From contig NZ_MJAK01000001.1 of the NCBI RefSeq assembly GCF_001742745.1, forward strand, positions 434,001-498,000: a DNA stretch of 64,000 bases. The letters are read 5' to 3'. The notes below the pieces were generated by a model, which saw nothing but the letters and a program-made list of their open reading frames with translations, searched no databases and had not been told where the DNA came from. The stretch is from Curtobacterium sp. ER1/6 (GTDB taxonomy: Bacteria; Actinomycetota; Actinomycetes; Actinomycetales; Microbacteriaceae). The position numbers and the translations under genes were made by a program. Positions 9,011-17,047 of the stretch are shown here, in pieces (within the stretch, counting starts at the first letter, position 1; each line of letters begins with the position of its first letter).

Positions 9011-10435
9011 ATGACGCTCGCCTCCCCGTCCCCCACCGCGACCGACGCCGACCACCTGGTGGTCACCGACCCCGTCGACGGCTCGATCGCCACGACGACG
9101 CCGCGCTCGACGCCGGAGGACGTGGAGAACGCCGTCGCGCGCGCCCGTGCGGCCGCCCCCGCGTGGGCACGCACGGCACCGGCGGAGCGTGGCGCCCTGC
9201 TGCACGCCGCCGCCGCCCACCTCCGTGCGCACGCCCAGGAGCTCGCCGACCTCAACACCCGCGAGACCGGGAAGGTGCCGGGCGACGCGCTGGGCGGCGT
9301 GGAGGCCGGGATCGGGACGCTCGTGCAGTACGCCGAGCTCGGCCCGGTCCACCGCGGCGAGGCCCTCCGCGGGCAGTTCGGTGCCGCCGACTGGTCGGTG
9401 CCGCACCCCCGCGGTGTCGTCCTGGCGCTGACGCCCTGGAACGACCCGGTGGCCGTGGCGCTCGGCATCCTCGGCGCAGCGATCGTCACGGGCAACACCG
9501 TCGTGCACAAGGGCAGCGAGCGCTGCCCCGGCACGATCGCTCGGCTGAACGCGCTGCTCGCCGAGGTCCTGCCCGACGGCGTCCTCGTGGGCGTCGACGG
9601 TGACGCGAGCACGGGCGAGGCGCTGCTGCAGCAGGACGGCATCGACGTCTACGCACACGTCGGCTCGACCGCGACCGGCGACCGCCTGACCGAGGTCGCC
9701 GCCACCACGCGCGCCCACGTCATCCGTGAGAACGGCGGCAACGACGCGGTCGTCGTCGACGCCGACGTCGACCCGACCTGGGCCGCGGCGCAGGTCGCCT
9801 TCGGGGCCTTCGCGAACACCGGGCAGATCTGCACGAGCGTCGAGCGGGTCTACGTGCACCGCGACCTCGCGGAGGAGTTCACCGCCGCGCTCGTCGCCGA
9901 GGCGGAGCGTCGGACGGCCTCCCCCGCGGCCGAGTTCGGCCCGCTCGTCGACGACCGCCTCCGCCGGACCGTCCAGTCGCACGTCGACGACGCCGTGCAG
10001 CGCGGTGCGACCGTCCGGACCGGCGGTGTCACCCCCGGCGGCACCGGGACGTTCTACCCGGCGACCGTTCTCACCGACTGCGCGGACGAGATGCTCGTGA
10101 TGACCGAGGAGACCTTCGGCCCGATCGCCCCCGTCCGGATCGTCGAGTCGTTCGACGAGGGGCTCCGCCTGGCCGCGGCCGACCGCTACGGCCTCGCCGC
10201 GACCGTCCTGACCGGCGACACCGGCAACGCCCTGCGTGCCGCCGCGGAACTGCCCGTCGGCACCGTCAAGGTGAACGCCGTCTTCGGTGGAGCACCCGGC
10301 GGCAGCGCCCAGCCCCGCGGTGCCTCCGGCGCCGGCTTCGGCTACGGCCCCCACCTGCTCGACGAGATGACCACCACCACGGTCGTGCACCTCGAGCCCG
10401 CGCCCGCCCGCACCACCTCCGGAGGCACCCGATGA
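9011..10435 (+). CDS. Aldehyde dehydrogenase family protein
   Basis: The 474-residue protein has the NAD(P)-dependent aldehyde dehydrogenase fold. Visible features are TPWNDP, the VGSTATGDRL cofactor loop, the catalytic Glu in RENGGND, the catalytic Cys in NTGQICTSVERV, and EETFGPIAPV. GAAGGA lies 4 bases before the ATG, which rules out the upstream in-frame start. The stop overlaps the second HldE gene, so it heads an ALDH-hldE-GT2 operon. It may oxidise a sugar-derived aldehyde, but that rests on context alone. Confidence 0.88.
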   Translation: MTLASPSPTATDADHLVVTDPVDGSIATTTPRSTPEDVENAVARARAAAPAWARTAPAERGALLHAAAAHLRAHAQELADLNTRETGKVPGDALGGVEAGIGTLVQYAELGPVHRGEALRGQFGAADWSVPHPRGVVLALTPWNDPVAVALGILGAAIVTGNTVVHKGSERCPGTIARLNALLAEVLPDGVLVGVDGDASTGEALLQQDGIDVYAHVGSTATGDRLTEVAATTRAHVIRENGGNDAVVVDADVDPTWAAAQVAFGAFANTGQICTSVERVYVHRDLAEEFTAALVAEAERRTASPAAEFGPLVDDRLRRTVQSHVDDAVQRGATVRTGGVTPGGTGTFYPATVLTDCADEMLVMTEETFGPIAPVRIVESFDEGLRLAAADRYGLAATVLTGDTGNALRAAAELPVGTVKVNAVFGGAPGGSAQPRGASGAGFGYGPHLLDEMTTTTVVHLEPAPARTTSGGTR

Positions 10436-11988
10436 CCGCCGACGTCCGCCTGGTCCGTGACCTCGTCGCCACCGTCGACGACCGCGAGCCCCTCGTGGTC
10501 GTCATCGGCGACTGCATCCTCGACCGCTGGACCGTCGGCGAGGCCGAGCGCGTCTCGCGCGAGGCCCCCGCTCCCGTCGTCCGCGTCACGGAGACCATCG
10601 CCGTCCCCGGCGGCGCCGCGAACACCGCCGTGAACGCCCGCGCCCTCGGTGCCCGCGTCCGCATGGTCGGGCTGATCGGTGACGACGAGTCGGGTCGGGT
10701 CCTCCGCGAGCGGCTCGAGACCGCCGGCGTCGACACGAGGTACCTGGTCGAGGTCGCCGGCGCGCGCACCACGACCAAGTCCCGCATCGTCGGCGGCGAC
10801 CGCGTCGTCGTCCGCGTGGACGAGCTCGCCGCGACACCGGACGCCCACGCCGGCGCCCGGCTCGCCGAGGCCGTTGCCCGTGCCGTCCGCACGGCCGACG
10901 CCGCCGTGGTCTGCGACTACGACCTCGGCGTCCAGCCGGAGGACGTCGTCCCGGTGCTCGACCGCGACCGTCCCCGCGCGGTCGTGGTCGACGCGCACGA
11001 CCTCACCCGGTGGGCGGACCTGCGCCCGGACCTCGTCACGCCGAACTCCGGCGAGACCGCGGGTCTGCTCGGCCGTGACATCGGCGCCGGCTCCGCACGC
11101 GTCCCGGTCGTCGTCGACGCCCGCGACGAGGTGCTCGCCCGCAGCGGTGCCCGCGCCGCGGTGGTCACGCTCGACCGTGACGGCACCGTCCTGCTCGAGC
11201 GCGGCGCCGACCAGGCCTTCCGCACGCGCGCGACGCCCGCGTCGGAGCAGCAGGCCTCCGGCGCCGGTGACACGTTCTGCGCCGCCGCGACCGTCGCCCT
11301 CGCCGTCCAGGCGCCGCTCCGGGACGCGATCGCCGTCGCCCAGGCAGCTGCCGACGTCGTCGTCCGCGAGGCCGGCACCTCGGTCTGCACGGCCGCGGCA
11401 CTCGTCGAGTCGGTGACCGCACCGGCCGCGACCGTGGTCGACCACGACGACCTCGCCACCGCGGTCGAGGCCGCTCGGGCGGCCGGTCGGCGCGTGGTCT
11501 TCACGAACGGCTGCTTCGACGTCGTGCACCGCGGCCACACCACCTACCTCCGGCAGGCGCGTGAGCTCGGGGACCTGCTCGTCGTCGCCCTGAACGACGA
11601 CGACTCGGTCCGTCGGCTGAAGGGTCCGGAGCGCCCGATCAACACCGCGGAGGACCGTGCCGGCGTGCTGGCCGCCCTCGCGTGCGTCGACCTGGTGACG
11701 GTCTTCGCGACGGACACCCCGATCCCGCTCATCGAGCGCCTGCGGCCCGAGGTCTACGTCAAGGGCGGCGACTACTCGCCGGAGATGCTGCAGGAGACCG
11801 GGGTCGTCCGTGCGTACGGCGGCGAGGTCGTCATGGTCGACTACGTGCCGGAGCACTCGACCACCGCCGTGGTCCGACGCATCCGCGAGGCGGCAGCGGC
11901 CACCGCGGCAGCGGCTGCTGCGGACGCAGCAGCGGACGGCGCCGCGGTCGACACCGCCCCGGCCACCGAACCCGACCCGGCGCCGTGA
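10432..11988 (+). CDS. hldE: Bifunctional heptose kinase/adenylyltransferase HldE (copy 2)
   Basis: This 518-residue fusion has a canonical RfaE kinase domain: VIGDCILDRW, the VPGGAANTAVNARALGARV substrate loop, TPNSGE and ASGAGDTF with the catalytic Asp. A nucleotidyltransferase domain follows (TNGCFDVVHRGHTTYL, LNDDDSVRRLKGPERPIN, VKGGDY). The last 40 residues are an Ala-rich tail. HldE makes heptose 1,7-bisphosphate and then ADP-heptose. It starts in an ATGA overlap with the aldehyde dehydrogenase and ends in a GTGA overlap with the GT2 gene. It is more typical of the family than the copy at 5165. Confidence 0.88.
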   Translation: MTADVRLVRDLVATVDDREPLVVVIGDCILDRWTVGEAERVSREAPAPVVRVTETIAVPGGAANTAVNARALGARVRMVGLIGDDESGRVLRERLETAGVDTRYLVEVAGARTTTKSRIVGGDRVVVRVDELAATPDAHAGARLAEAVARAVRTADAAVVCDYDLGVQPEDVVPVLDRDRPRAVVVDAHDLTRWADLRPDLVTPNSGETAGLLGRDIGAGSARVPVVVDARDEVLARSGARAAVVTLDRDGTVLLERGADQAFRTRATPASEQQASGAGDTFCAAATVALAVQAPLRDAIAVAQAAADVVVREAGTSVCTAAALVESVTAPAATVVDHDDLATAVEAARAAGRRVVFTNGCFDVVHRGHTTYLRQARELGDLLVVALNDDDSVRRLKGPERPINTAEDRAGVLAALACVDLVTVFATDTPIPLIERLRPEVYVKGGDYSPEMLQETGVVRAYGGEVVMVDYVPEHSTTAVVRRIREAAAATAAAAAADAAADGAAVDTAPATEPDPAP

Positions 11989-12875
11989 CCGCGGCGCGCT
12001 GGTCGGGCGCCTGGGGCCGTCCGGTCGCGGGCGACGCGACGACGGCCGAGGTCGACGTCCTCGTCCCGACGGTCGGCCGCCCGGCGGAGCTCGCGACGAC
12101 GCTCGCCGGACTCGCCGCGCAGACCGACGTCGCCTTCCGGCTCGTGCTGAGCGACCAGTCCGCGGGTCAGGACGCCGCCACCGTGCCGGCGGTCGCCGCC
12201 ATGCTGCGCGTCCTGGAGGCACAGGGCCGCTCCGTCGTGCTGCTCGCGCACCCGGAACGGCGCGGCCTGGCCGAGCACCGGCAGCACCTGCTCGACCACG
12301 CCACCGCCCCCGCGGTGCTGTACCTCGACGACGACGTCTGGCTCGAACCGGGCACCGTCCGTCGCATGCTCGACGCCCTGCGCGACCTGGGGTGCGGCTT
12401 CGTCGGGAGCGCCGTGCAGGGCCTGTCGTACCTGCAGGACCGACGTCCGCACGAGACCGCGGTGTACGAGCCCTGGGACGGCCCCGTCGTGCCCGAGGTG
12501 GTCCGCCGCGGGACGCCCGCGTTCGACCGGCTGTCGCTGCACAACGCGGCGAACCCGGCGCACGTCGCGGCCGGGCTCGACGTCGAACCGGGCGGCTGGG
12601 TCCCCTACCGCGTGGCGTGGGTCGGAGCGTGCGTGCTCTACGACCGGGAGGCGCTCGAGACCGTCGGCGGCTTCGGCTTCTGGCCGGTGCTCCCGCCCGA
12701 GCACTCGGGCGAGGACGTCGTCGCGCAGTGGCGGGTCATGGAGCGCTTCGGCGGTGCCGGGATCCTGCCGTCCGGCGCGGTGCACCTCGAGAGTCCGACG
12801 ACCGTGACCGACCGACGGGTGGACGCCCCGGACGTCCTGTTCGACGACCACGAGCCGTCCACGCACCGCTCCTGA
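11985..12875 (+). CDS. GT2 family glycosyltransferase
   Basis: The 296-residue GT-A protein shows VDVLVPTVGRPAELATTLAG near the N-terminus, the metal-binding YLDDDVW (DxD-type) around residue 110, and a C-terminal GEDVV (ED motif) typical of GT2 enzymes. The GTG start overlaps the hldE stop. It is the last gene of its operon, followed by a strong bidirectional hairpin. It is probably cytosolic or membrane-associated; no membrane segments are obvious. The sugar donor is unknown. Confidence 0.82.
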   Translation: MTAARWSGAWGRPVAGDATTAEVDVLVPTVGRPAELATTLAGLAAQTDVAFRLVLSDQSAGQDAATVPAVAAMLRVLEAQGRSVVLLAHPERRGLAEHRQHLLDHATAPAVLYLDDDVWLEPGTVRRMLDALRDLGCGFVGSAVQGLSYLQDRRPHETAVYEPWDGPVVPEVVRRGTPAFDRLSLHNAANPAHVAAGLDVEPGGWVPYRVAWVGACVLYDREALETVGGFGFWPVLPPEHSGEDVVAQWRVMERFGGAGILPSGAVHLESPTTVTDRRVDAPDVLFDDHEPSTHRS

Positions 12876-12895
12876 GCGGTCGTGCCTCAGCGAGA

Positions 12896-12953
12896 CGCAA
12901 CCCCGGCGGTTCCCCGCAGCGCTGTTCCGCTGCGAGCAACCGCCGGGGTTGCG
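12896..12953. terminator. Two-tier palindrome/terminator between GT2 and phoA
   Basis: The outer arms CGCAACCCCGGCGGTT and AACCGCCGGGGTTGCG pair perfectly over 16 bp. An inner hairpin CGCAGCG/CGCTGCG sits inside. The element lies between convergent genes, so it can stop transcription from both sides. Confidence 0.8.
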
Positions 12954-12969
12954 TGTTGCGAGGGGGACG

Positions 12970-14661
12970 TCAGCGGACGCGGACCTGCGCGGTGGCCTGA
13001 CGACCGGTCTGCACGCCGGTGAACGTCACCGTCGTGCTGCCCCGCTCGGCCTTCCACTGCACCGACGCTCGTCCGTCGACCAGGTCGAGCGTGCCGAGGT
13101 CGGTGTTCCCGGCCTGCACCCGGACCTGCCGGTCGCCGGCGAACCGGCTCGCGGTGAACGTGACCCGCTCCCCGCGGTGCGGCGACCGGTCGGACACGTC
13201 CACCCGGGCACCACGGCTCAGCGCGGCGACGTCCTCCGACAGGCGCAGCCCGTCGCGGATGGTGGAGAACGTGTCGGTCTGGTCGGAGAGTCCGACCACG
13301 TTCGCCGCCCCCGGGCCGTAGGCCGCGATGCGGACCTGCGTGCCGGTGTGCTGCTGCGAGGACCCGGCACCCGCCGTGCCGTAGGACACCTTCATCGTGG
13401 TGCCGTCGGCGGTGCGGAGCGCGGTCGACAGCGAGGTCGGCGGCGTGTTGTCGACGATCTGGCTCGAGTGGGCGTGGTCGGCGGTGGCGATGACGAGCGT
13501 GTTGCCGTCCTGCTTCGCGAACGCCAGGGCGGCCTGCACGGCCTCGTCGAAGTCGATCGTCTCGCCGATCTGGCCGCACGCGTCGGCCGCGTGGTCCTGC
13601 TTGTCGATGCTCGCGCCCTCGACCTGCAGGAAGAAGCCCTTGCCGGACTTCCCGCGGCCACGGTCGAGCAGCTGGATCGACTTGTTCGTCAGCGACTGCA
13701 GCGAGAGCCCCGTCGACAGGCGCGCCGGGTTCGCCGTGCAGGTCACCGGAGCCTGGTCCGCACCGCCGACGGTGGCCGTGGTCGGCGCGTACCGGGTCGG
13801 GAAGTTGCCCGGCGTGAAGAGCCCGAGGAGCGGCTTCGACTGGTCGGCGGCACGCACGCCCGCGAGCCCCGCGGCGTCGGACACGACCTGGTAGCCGCGC
13901 TGCTGCGCCTGCGAGACGAGCGTGTCGCCCTGCCACTGGCCGGCCTTCGCGGTCTGCTGGAAGCTCGCCGAGCCGCCGCCGAGGGTCACGTCGGGGCGGG
14001 CGTTCAGCAGCTGCTCGCTGATCGAGCCGAGGCCGCCGTTCTGCAGGGCGTCGCTGCCGCAGGAGGCGGTGTCCGGGCCGTAGCAGGAGCGGGCGCCGAC
14101 GTGCGCGACCTGGACCGCCGGGGTGGCGTCCTGGATCTCGGCGGTGGAGACGTCGCCGGTTCGCAGGCCGTTCGCCTTCGCGAGCTCGAGCAGCGTCTGC
14201 TGGGGCTTCCCGTCCACGTCGACGGAGATCGCCCCGTCGTAGGTCTTCGTCCCGGTCGCCCAGGCGCTGCCGGAGGCTGCCGAGTCGGTGACGTAGTCGG
14301 GCTTGCCCTTGTCCGCGCCGTCCTTCACGACGGAGTAGGTCGTGTAGGAGCCCGTGAGCGGCAGTGCGTCGAGTCCGGGCAGACGACCGGCGGCGCCGTA
14401 CTGGTAGTTGCGGGCGATCGTGATCTCGGAGTCGCCCATCCCGTCGCCGATGAGCAGGATGACGTTCTTGGCGCCGGCGCGCTGGATCGCCTGCTGGACG
14501 GTGCGGGTCTGGTCGCCCTGGTGCCGCTGCGCGCCGCCGTGCTGGCTGAGCGCGAGCTGACCGACGGCCTCGGCCCCGGCGGGCACGGCGATGGCGGCTG
14601 CGACGAGCGCGGCGCCGAGTGCGAGCGCCCTGCGGCGTCGCTTGGTGGGAGTGGCGTGCAT
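12970..14661 (-). CDS. phoA: Secreted alkaline phosphatase
   Basis: The 563-residue protein starts with a Sec-type signal ([11 protein letters not shown], hydrophobic Ala-rich segment, cleavage near AGA). It shows the PhoA-family metal and active-site segments: [26 protein letters not shown] with the nucleophile Ser, [21 protein letters not shown] and HTGTQV. About 100 C-terminal residues form an extra Ig-like beta domain. It hydrolyses phosphate monoesters outside the membrane. GAGGGGA precedes the chosen ATG; a longer upstream reading would bury the signal peptide. A PHO-box-like element upstream points to phosphate-starvation control. Confidence 0.93.
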   Translation of the reverse strand: MHATPTKRRRRALALGAALVAAAIAVPAGAEAVGQLALSQHGGAQRHQGDQTRTVQQAIQRAGAKNVILLIGDGMGDSEITIARNYQYGAAGRLPGLDALPLTGSYTTYSVVKDGADKGKPDYVTDSAASGSAWATGTKTYDGAISVDVDGKPQQTLLELAKANGLRTGDVSTAEIQDATPAVQVAHVGARSCYGPDTASCGSDALQNGGLGSISEQLLNARPDVTLGGGSASFQQTAKAGQWQGDTLVSQAQQRGYQVVSDAAGLAGVRAADQSKPLLGLFTPGNFPTRYAPTTATVGGADQAPVTCTANPARLSTGLSLQSLTNKSIQLLDRGRGKSGKGFFLQVEGASIDKQDHAADACGQIGETIDFDEAVQAALAFAKQDGNTLVIATADHAHSSQIVDNTPPTSLSTALRTADGTTMKVSYGTAGAGSSQQHTGTQVRIAAYGPGAANVVGLSDQTDTFSTIRDGLRLSEDVAALSRGARVDVSDRSPHRGERVTFTASRFAGDRQVRVQAGNTDLGTLDLVDGRASVQWKAERGSTTVTFTGVQTGRQATAQVRVR

Positions 14662-14730
14662 CAGGTGTTCCCCTCGTGATGGCACCCGTTCGGGTGGCAC
14701 CACGAGGATGACCTGAGCAGCGACTCAGCA

Positions 14731-14759
14731 GGTGAACGGACGCGGACGCGTCGGTGAAC
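14731..14759 (-). promoter_or_regulatory. PHO box-like PhoP operator upstream of phoA
   Basis: On the phoA strand GTTCACC occurs twice with starts exactly 22 bases apart, and a degenerate unit (CGTCCGC) occupies the middle 11-base slot. This matches the 11-bp direct-repeat units of the PhoP operator described in Streptomyces. It ends about 70 bases before the phoA start. Confidence 0.7.
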
Positions 14760-14893
14760 CCTCGCCGCGGACGGGCGGAGACCGCGACGCCGGATGCGGC
14801 CACGCGCCTCCCGGCCGCCACCGGCACCCGCGTGACGTGCGTCGGTGCCGCACGGCAGGATGGACGGGACCACCCGCGACCACGAGGAGCACC

Positions 14894-15487
14894 ATGGCGA
14901 CGTTCACCCGAGGGTTCGGCGGCCGACGCGACGACCGCGACGACCCGCGGATCCCTCCCGGGCAGACGCTCGTTCGTGACTGGCCCGTGCTCTCCGCGGG
15001 CGCCACGCCGGACATCGCGCCGGCGGACTGGAGCTTCTCGATCCGCACCGAGGGCGGGCTGCACACCTGGACCTGGGACGAGGTGCACGCGCTCGGCGTC
15101 GAGGACGTGACGGTCGACATCCACTGCGTCACGCACTGGACCAAGCTCGACATGCGGTGGCGCGGCGTCCCGCTCGACCGGCTCTTCGCGCAGGTGGAGA
15201 CGTCGCTCGACTTCTGCACGGTGCACAGCTTCGGCGGCTACACGACGAACGTGCCGCGCGACGAGCTGCTCGGCGGGCGGTCGTGGATCGCGTTCGAGGC
15301 GGACGGCGAGCCGCTGACGCCCGAGCACGGTGGCCCCGCCCGCCTGCTCGTCCCGCACCTGTACTTCTGGAAGAGCGCGAAGTGGGTGCGCGGCATCGTC
15401 ATGCAGGCGGAGGACGAACCGGGGTTCTGGGAGAACGCCGGCTACAACATGCACGGGGACCCTTGGAAGGAGGAGCGGTACTGGTGA
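14894..15487 (+). CDS. Molybdopterin-dependent oxidoreductase (sulfite-oxidase fold)
   Basis: The 197-residue protein matches the compact sulfite-oxidase/MsrP-type molybdopterin domain. C78 in IHCVTHWTKLD is the expected molybdenum ligand, and the conserved WRGVPL, FGGYTTN and YFWKSAKWVRGI segments follow. There is no Tat or Sec signal, so it appears cytosolic. GAGGAG lies 4 bases before the ATG. It is coupled by a GTGA overlap to an FAD/NAD(P) reductase, suggesting that the reductase feeds it electrons. The substrate is unknown. Confidence 0.85.
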   Translation: MATFTRGFGGRRDDRDDPRIPPGQTLVRDWPVLSAGATPDIAPADWSFSIRTEGGLHTWTWDEVHALGVEDVTVDIHCVTHWTKLDMRWRGVPLDRLFAQVETSLDFCTVHSFGGYTTNVPRDELLGGRSWIAFEADGEPLTPEHGGPARLLVPHLYFWKSAKWVRGIVMQAEDEPGFWENAGYNMHGDPWKEERYW

Positions 15488-16281
15488 GCGCTCCCTCCCC
15501 CGTCGACGGCCGGGAGGCCCGGGTCGCCCCGGTCACGCCGGCCCCGGTCCGCAGACGGCCGGCCTGGCACCCGGCGACGGTCGCCGCCGTGACGCAGGAG
15601 ACGCCGAACGCGCGCCGCATCGTCCTCGACGTGCCGACCTGGCCCGGCAACGACCCGGGGCAGCACCTGGACCTCCGCCTCACCGCCGAGGACGGCTACC
15701 AGGCGTCCCGCTCGTACTCGGTCGCCTCGGCGGGCGAGGGCACGCAGGTGGTCCTCGCGGTCGACCGCGTCGAGGGCGGCGAGGTGTCCCCGTTCCTCGT
15801 CGACGCGATCGAGGTGGGCGACGCCGTCGAGGTGCACGGTCCGCTCGGCGGATGGTTCGTCTGGCTGCCGGGTCGGTCGGATCGGCCGGTGCAGCTCGTC
15901 GCCGGGGGCTCGGGCATCGTCCCGCTGCTCCCGATGGTCACCGCGCACGCGGAGGCCGACGACCCGACGCCGTTCCGACTGCTGTACGCGGTCCGGACCC
16001 CGGAGGACGTCTTCTTCCGCGCGGAACTCGACGCGGCGCAGCGCCGGCACGCGCCGCTCGAGGTCACCCACGTGTACAGCCGGCGGGCGCCGGAGGGGTC
16101 GGACGCACCCGTGGGGCGCCTGACCCGGGAGGCACTCGCGCAGGCCGTCCTGCCGCCCGAGGCCGCAGCGCTCGTGTACGTCTGCGGCTCGACGCCGTTC
16201 GTCGAGCAGGTGCTGCGGTGGCTCGCGGAGCTCGGGCACGACGTGTCCGACGTGCGGGCCGAACGCTTCGGCGGCGCCTGA
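15484..16281 (+). CDS. FAD-binding ferredoxin reductase-type oxidoreductase
   Basis: The 265-residue FNR-like protein has a beta-barrel FAD domain (RSYSVAS, FAD contact), GPLGGWF, and an NAD(P)-binding domain beginning at VAGGSGIVPLLPMV and ending with VYVCGSTPFVEQVL. No iron-sulfur domain is present. The GTG start overlaps the stop of the molybdopterin oxidoreductase, making a two-gene operon that ends in a strong hairpin. The pair probably forms an NAD(P)H-driven molybdoenzyme system. Confidence 0.88.
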   Translation: MSAPSPVDGREARVAPVTPAPVRRRPAWHPATVAAVTQETPNARRIVLDVPTWPGNDPGQHLDLRLTAEDGYQASRSYSVASAGEGTQVVLAVDRVEGGEVSPFLVDAIEVGDAVEVHGPLGGWFVWLPGRSDRPVQLVAGGSGIVPLLPMVTAHAEADDPTPFRLLYAVRTPEDVFFRAELDAAQRRHAPLEVTHVYSRRAPEGSDAPVGRLTREALAQAVLPPEAAALVYVCGSTPFVEQVLRWLAELGHDVSDVRAERFGGA

Positions 16282-16284
16282 CGC

Positions 16285-16319
16285 GACGAAGGCCCCGGTC
16301 GGTGACCGGGGCCTTCGTC
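16285..16319 (+). terminator. Intrinsic terminator hairpin
   Basis: GACGAAGGCCCCGGTC and GACCGGGGCCTTCGTC pair perfectly over 16 bp with a 3-base loop, right after the reductase stop, followed by TTCC. Confidence 0.88.
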
Positions 16320-16324
16320 TTCCG

Positions 16325-16396
16325 AGCGGATGACGAGATTCGAACTCGCGACCCTCACCTTGGCAAGGTGATGCGCTACCACTGCGCCACATCCGC
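16325..16396 (-). tRNA. tRNA-Gly (GCC), copy 1
   Basis: The minus strand reads GCGGATG...CATCCGC as acceptor stem, GTTCGAATC in the T arm, and an anticodon loop with GCC between CACCT and AGGTG. The discriminator is T and CCA is not encoded. The same 71-base sequence recurs at 28843-28913. Confidence 0.95.
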
Positions 16397-16406
16397 GTAC
16401 GGGAAC

Positions 16407-16412
16407 ACTCTA
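16407..16412 (-). promoter_or_regulatory. -10 box of tRNA-Gly copy 1
   Basis: TAGAGT on the minus strand ends 10 bases before the tRNA 5' end. The -35 region is weak. The remaining 260 bases up to the next gene show no coding sequence. Confidence 0.5.
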
Positions 16413-16677
16413 CCCCGCGATCGACGTGCTGCGAGGATCCGACGCCCTGCCGGGCGCGTCGCGCAGTACCTCGGCGGCCCGCTCGGCGTGTCGACCAATC
16501 CGTTCCGCCGTCGGCTCCGGATGCTACCTCGGTGCCAGGAGCAGCGTCGCCGTCGGCACCAGGGGTCACCCACCCCTCGTCCGACCGTCCGCGGTGACCC
16601 GAACGCTGCGGGCGGCCGGGCGGTCTCCTCCTTCCGGCACCGGTGAGTTCACCGGAGCGGGGAGTTCACTGGGCCGC

Positions 16678-16884
16678 ATGAGCTACGTGCACGACAACCC
16701 GGGCGGGACCGAGGCCCACGGCGTCGACCTGATCGACGGCGACTCCCCGGCGGTCCGGATCCTCGTCCACGGCGACCTGCCGACGACGATCGAGCACGAG
16801 GGCCGGACCTGGCTCGCGACCGGTGACGCCCACGACGACGGCGACGCGTCGGCTCCCCCGATCGCGATCTACCGGCCCGTCTGA
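16678..16884 (+). CDS. Small hypothetical protein (68 aa)
   Basis: The frame starts MSYVHDNPGGTEAHGVDL and ends in IAIYRPV. It is acidic, soluble and has no signal or membrane segment. It is read between tRNA-Gly and the importer operon. A perfect 12-bp palindrome GGTGAGTTCACC (16642-16653) lies upstream and may be an operator. No ribosome-binding site is close to the ATG. I do not recognise a family; codon use looks like its neighbours, which supports a real gene. Confidence 0.5.
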   Translation: MSYVHDNPGGTEAHGVDLIDGDSPAVRILVHGDLPTTIEHEGRTWLATGDAHDDGDASAPPIAIYRPV

Positions 16885-16940
16885 TCCCGGGCGGGCCGTG
16901 CGGTCCGCTTCCTCGCCGGGCTCGATCGTGTGACGCCGCG

Positions 16941-17020
16941 TTGCGTCCGGTGTCGACCGGTTGCGTCCCGTGTCGCCGGATTGCGCCGCGCGTCGGTCTG
17001 TTGCGCTGATCGTTGTCCGG
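16941..17020 (+). repeat. Four 20-bp direct repeats starting TTGCG (iteron-like operator)
   Basis: TTGCG occurs at 16941, 16961, 16981 and 17001, exactly 20 bp apart. The first units continue TTGCGTCCGGTGTCGACCGG and TTGCGTCCCGTGTCGCCGGA; the later ones are more divergent. The array ends at the -35 box of the importer operon. A two-unit array with the same phase precedes the monooxygenase operon. Confidence 0.75.
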
Positions 17021-17041
17021 CCCGGTGCACGGCCGTACGGT
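17013..17041 (+). promoter_or_regulatory. Promoter of the importer operon
   Basis: TTGTCC (17013-17018) and TACGGT (17036-17041) are separated by 17 bases. The ATG follows 6 bases after the -10, so the transcript is probably leaderless. Confidence 0.65.
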
Positions 17042-17047
17042 CGCGCC

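Noticed and set aside
14795..14815. Another full palindromic GGGAGGCGCG element
   Set aside because: Only the right arm (CGCGCCTCCCGGCC) is present; no matching left arm is found.
16642..16671. A second PHO box upstream of the 68-residue gene
   Set aside because: GTTCACC and GTTCACT are 17 bases apart, out of the 11-bp register needed.
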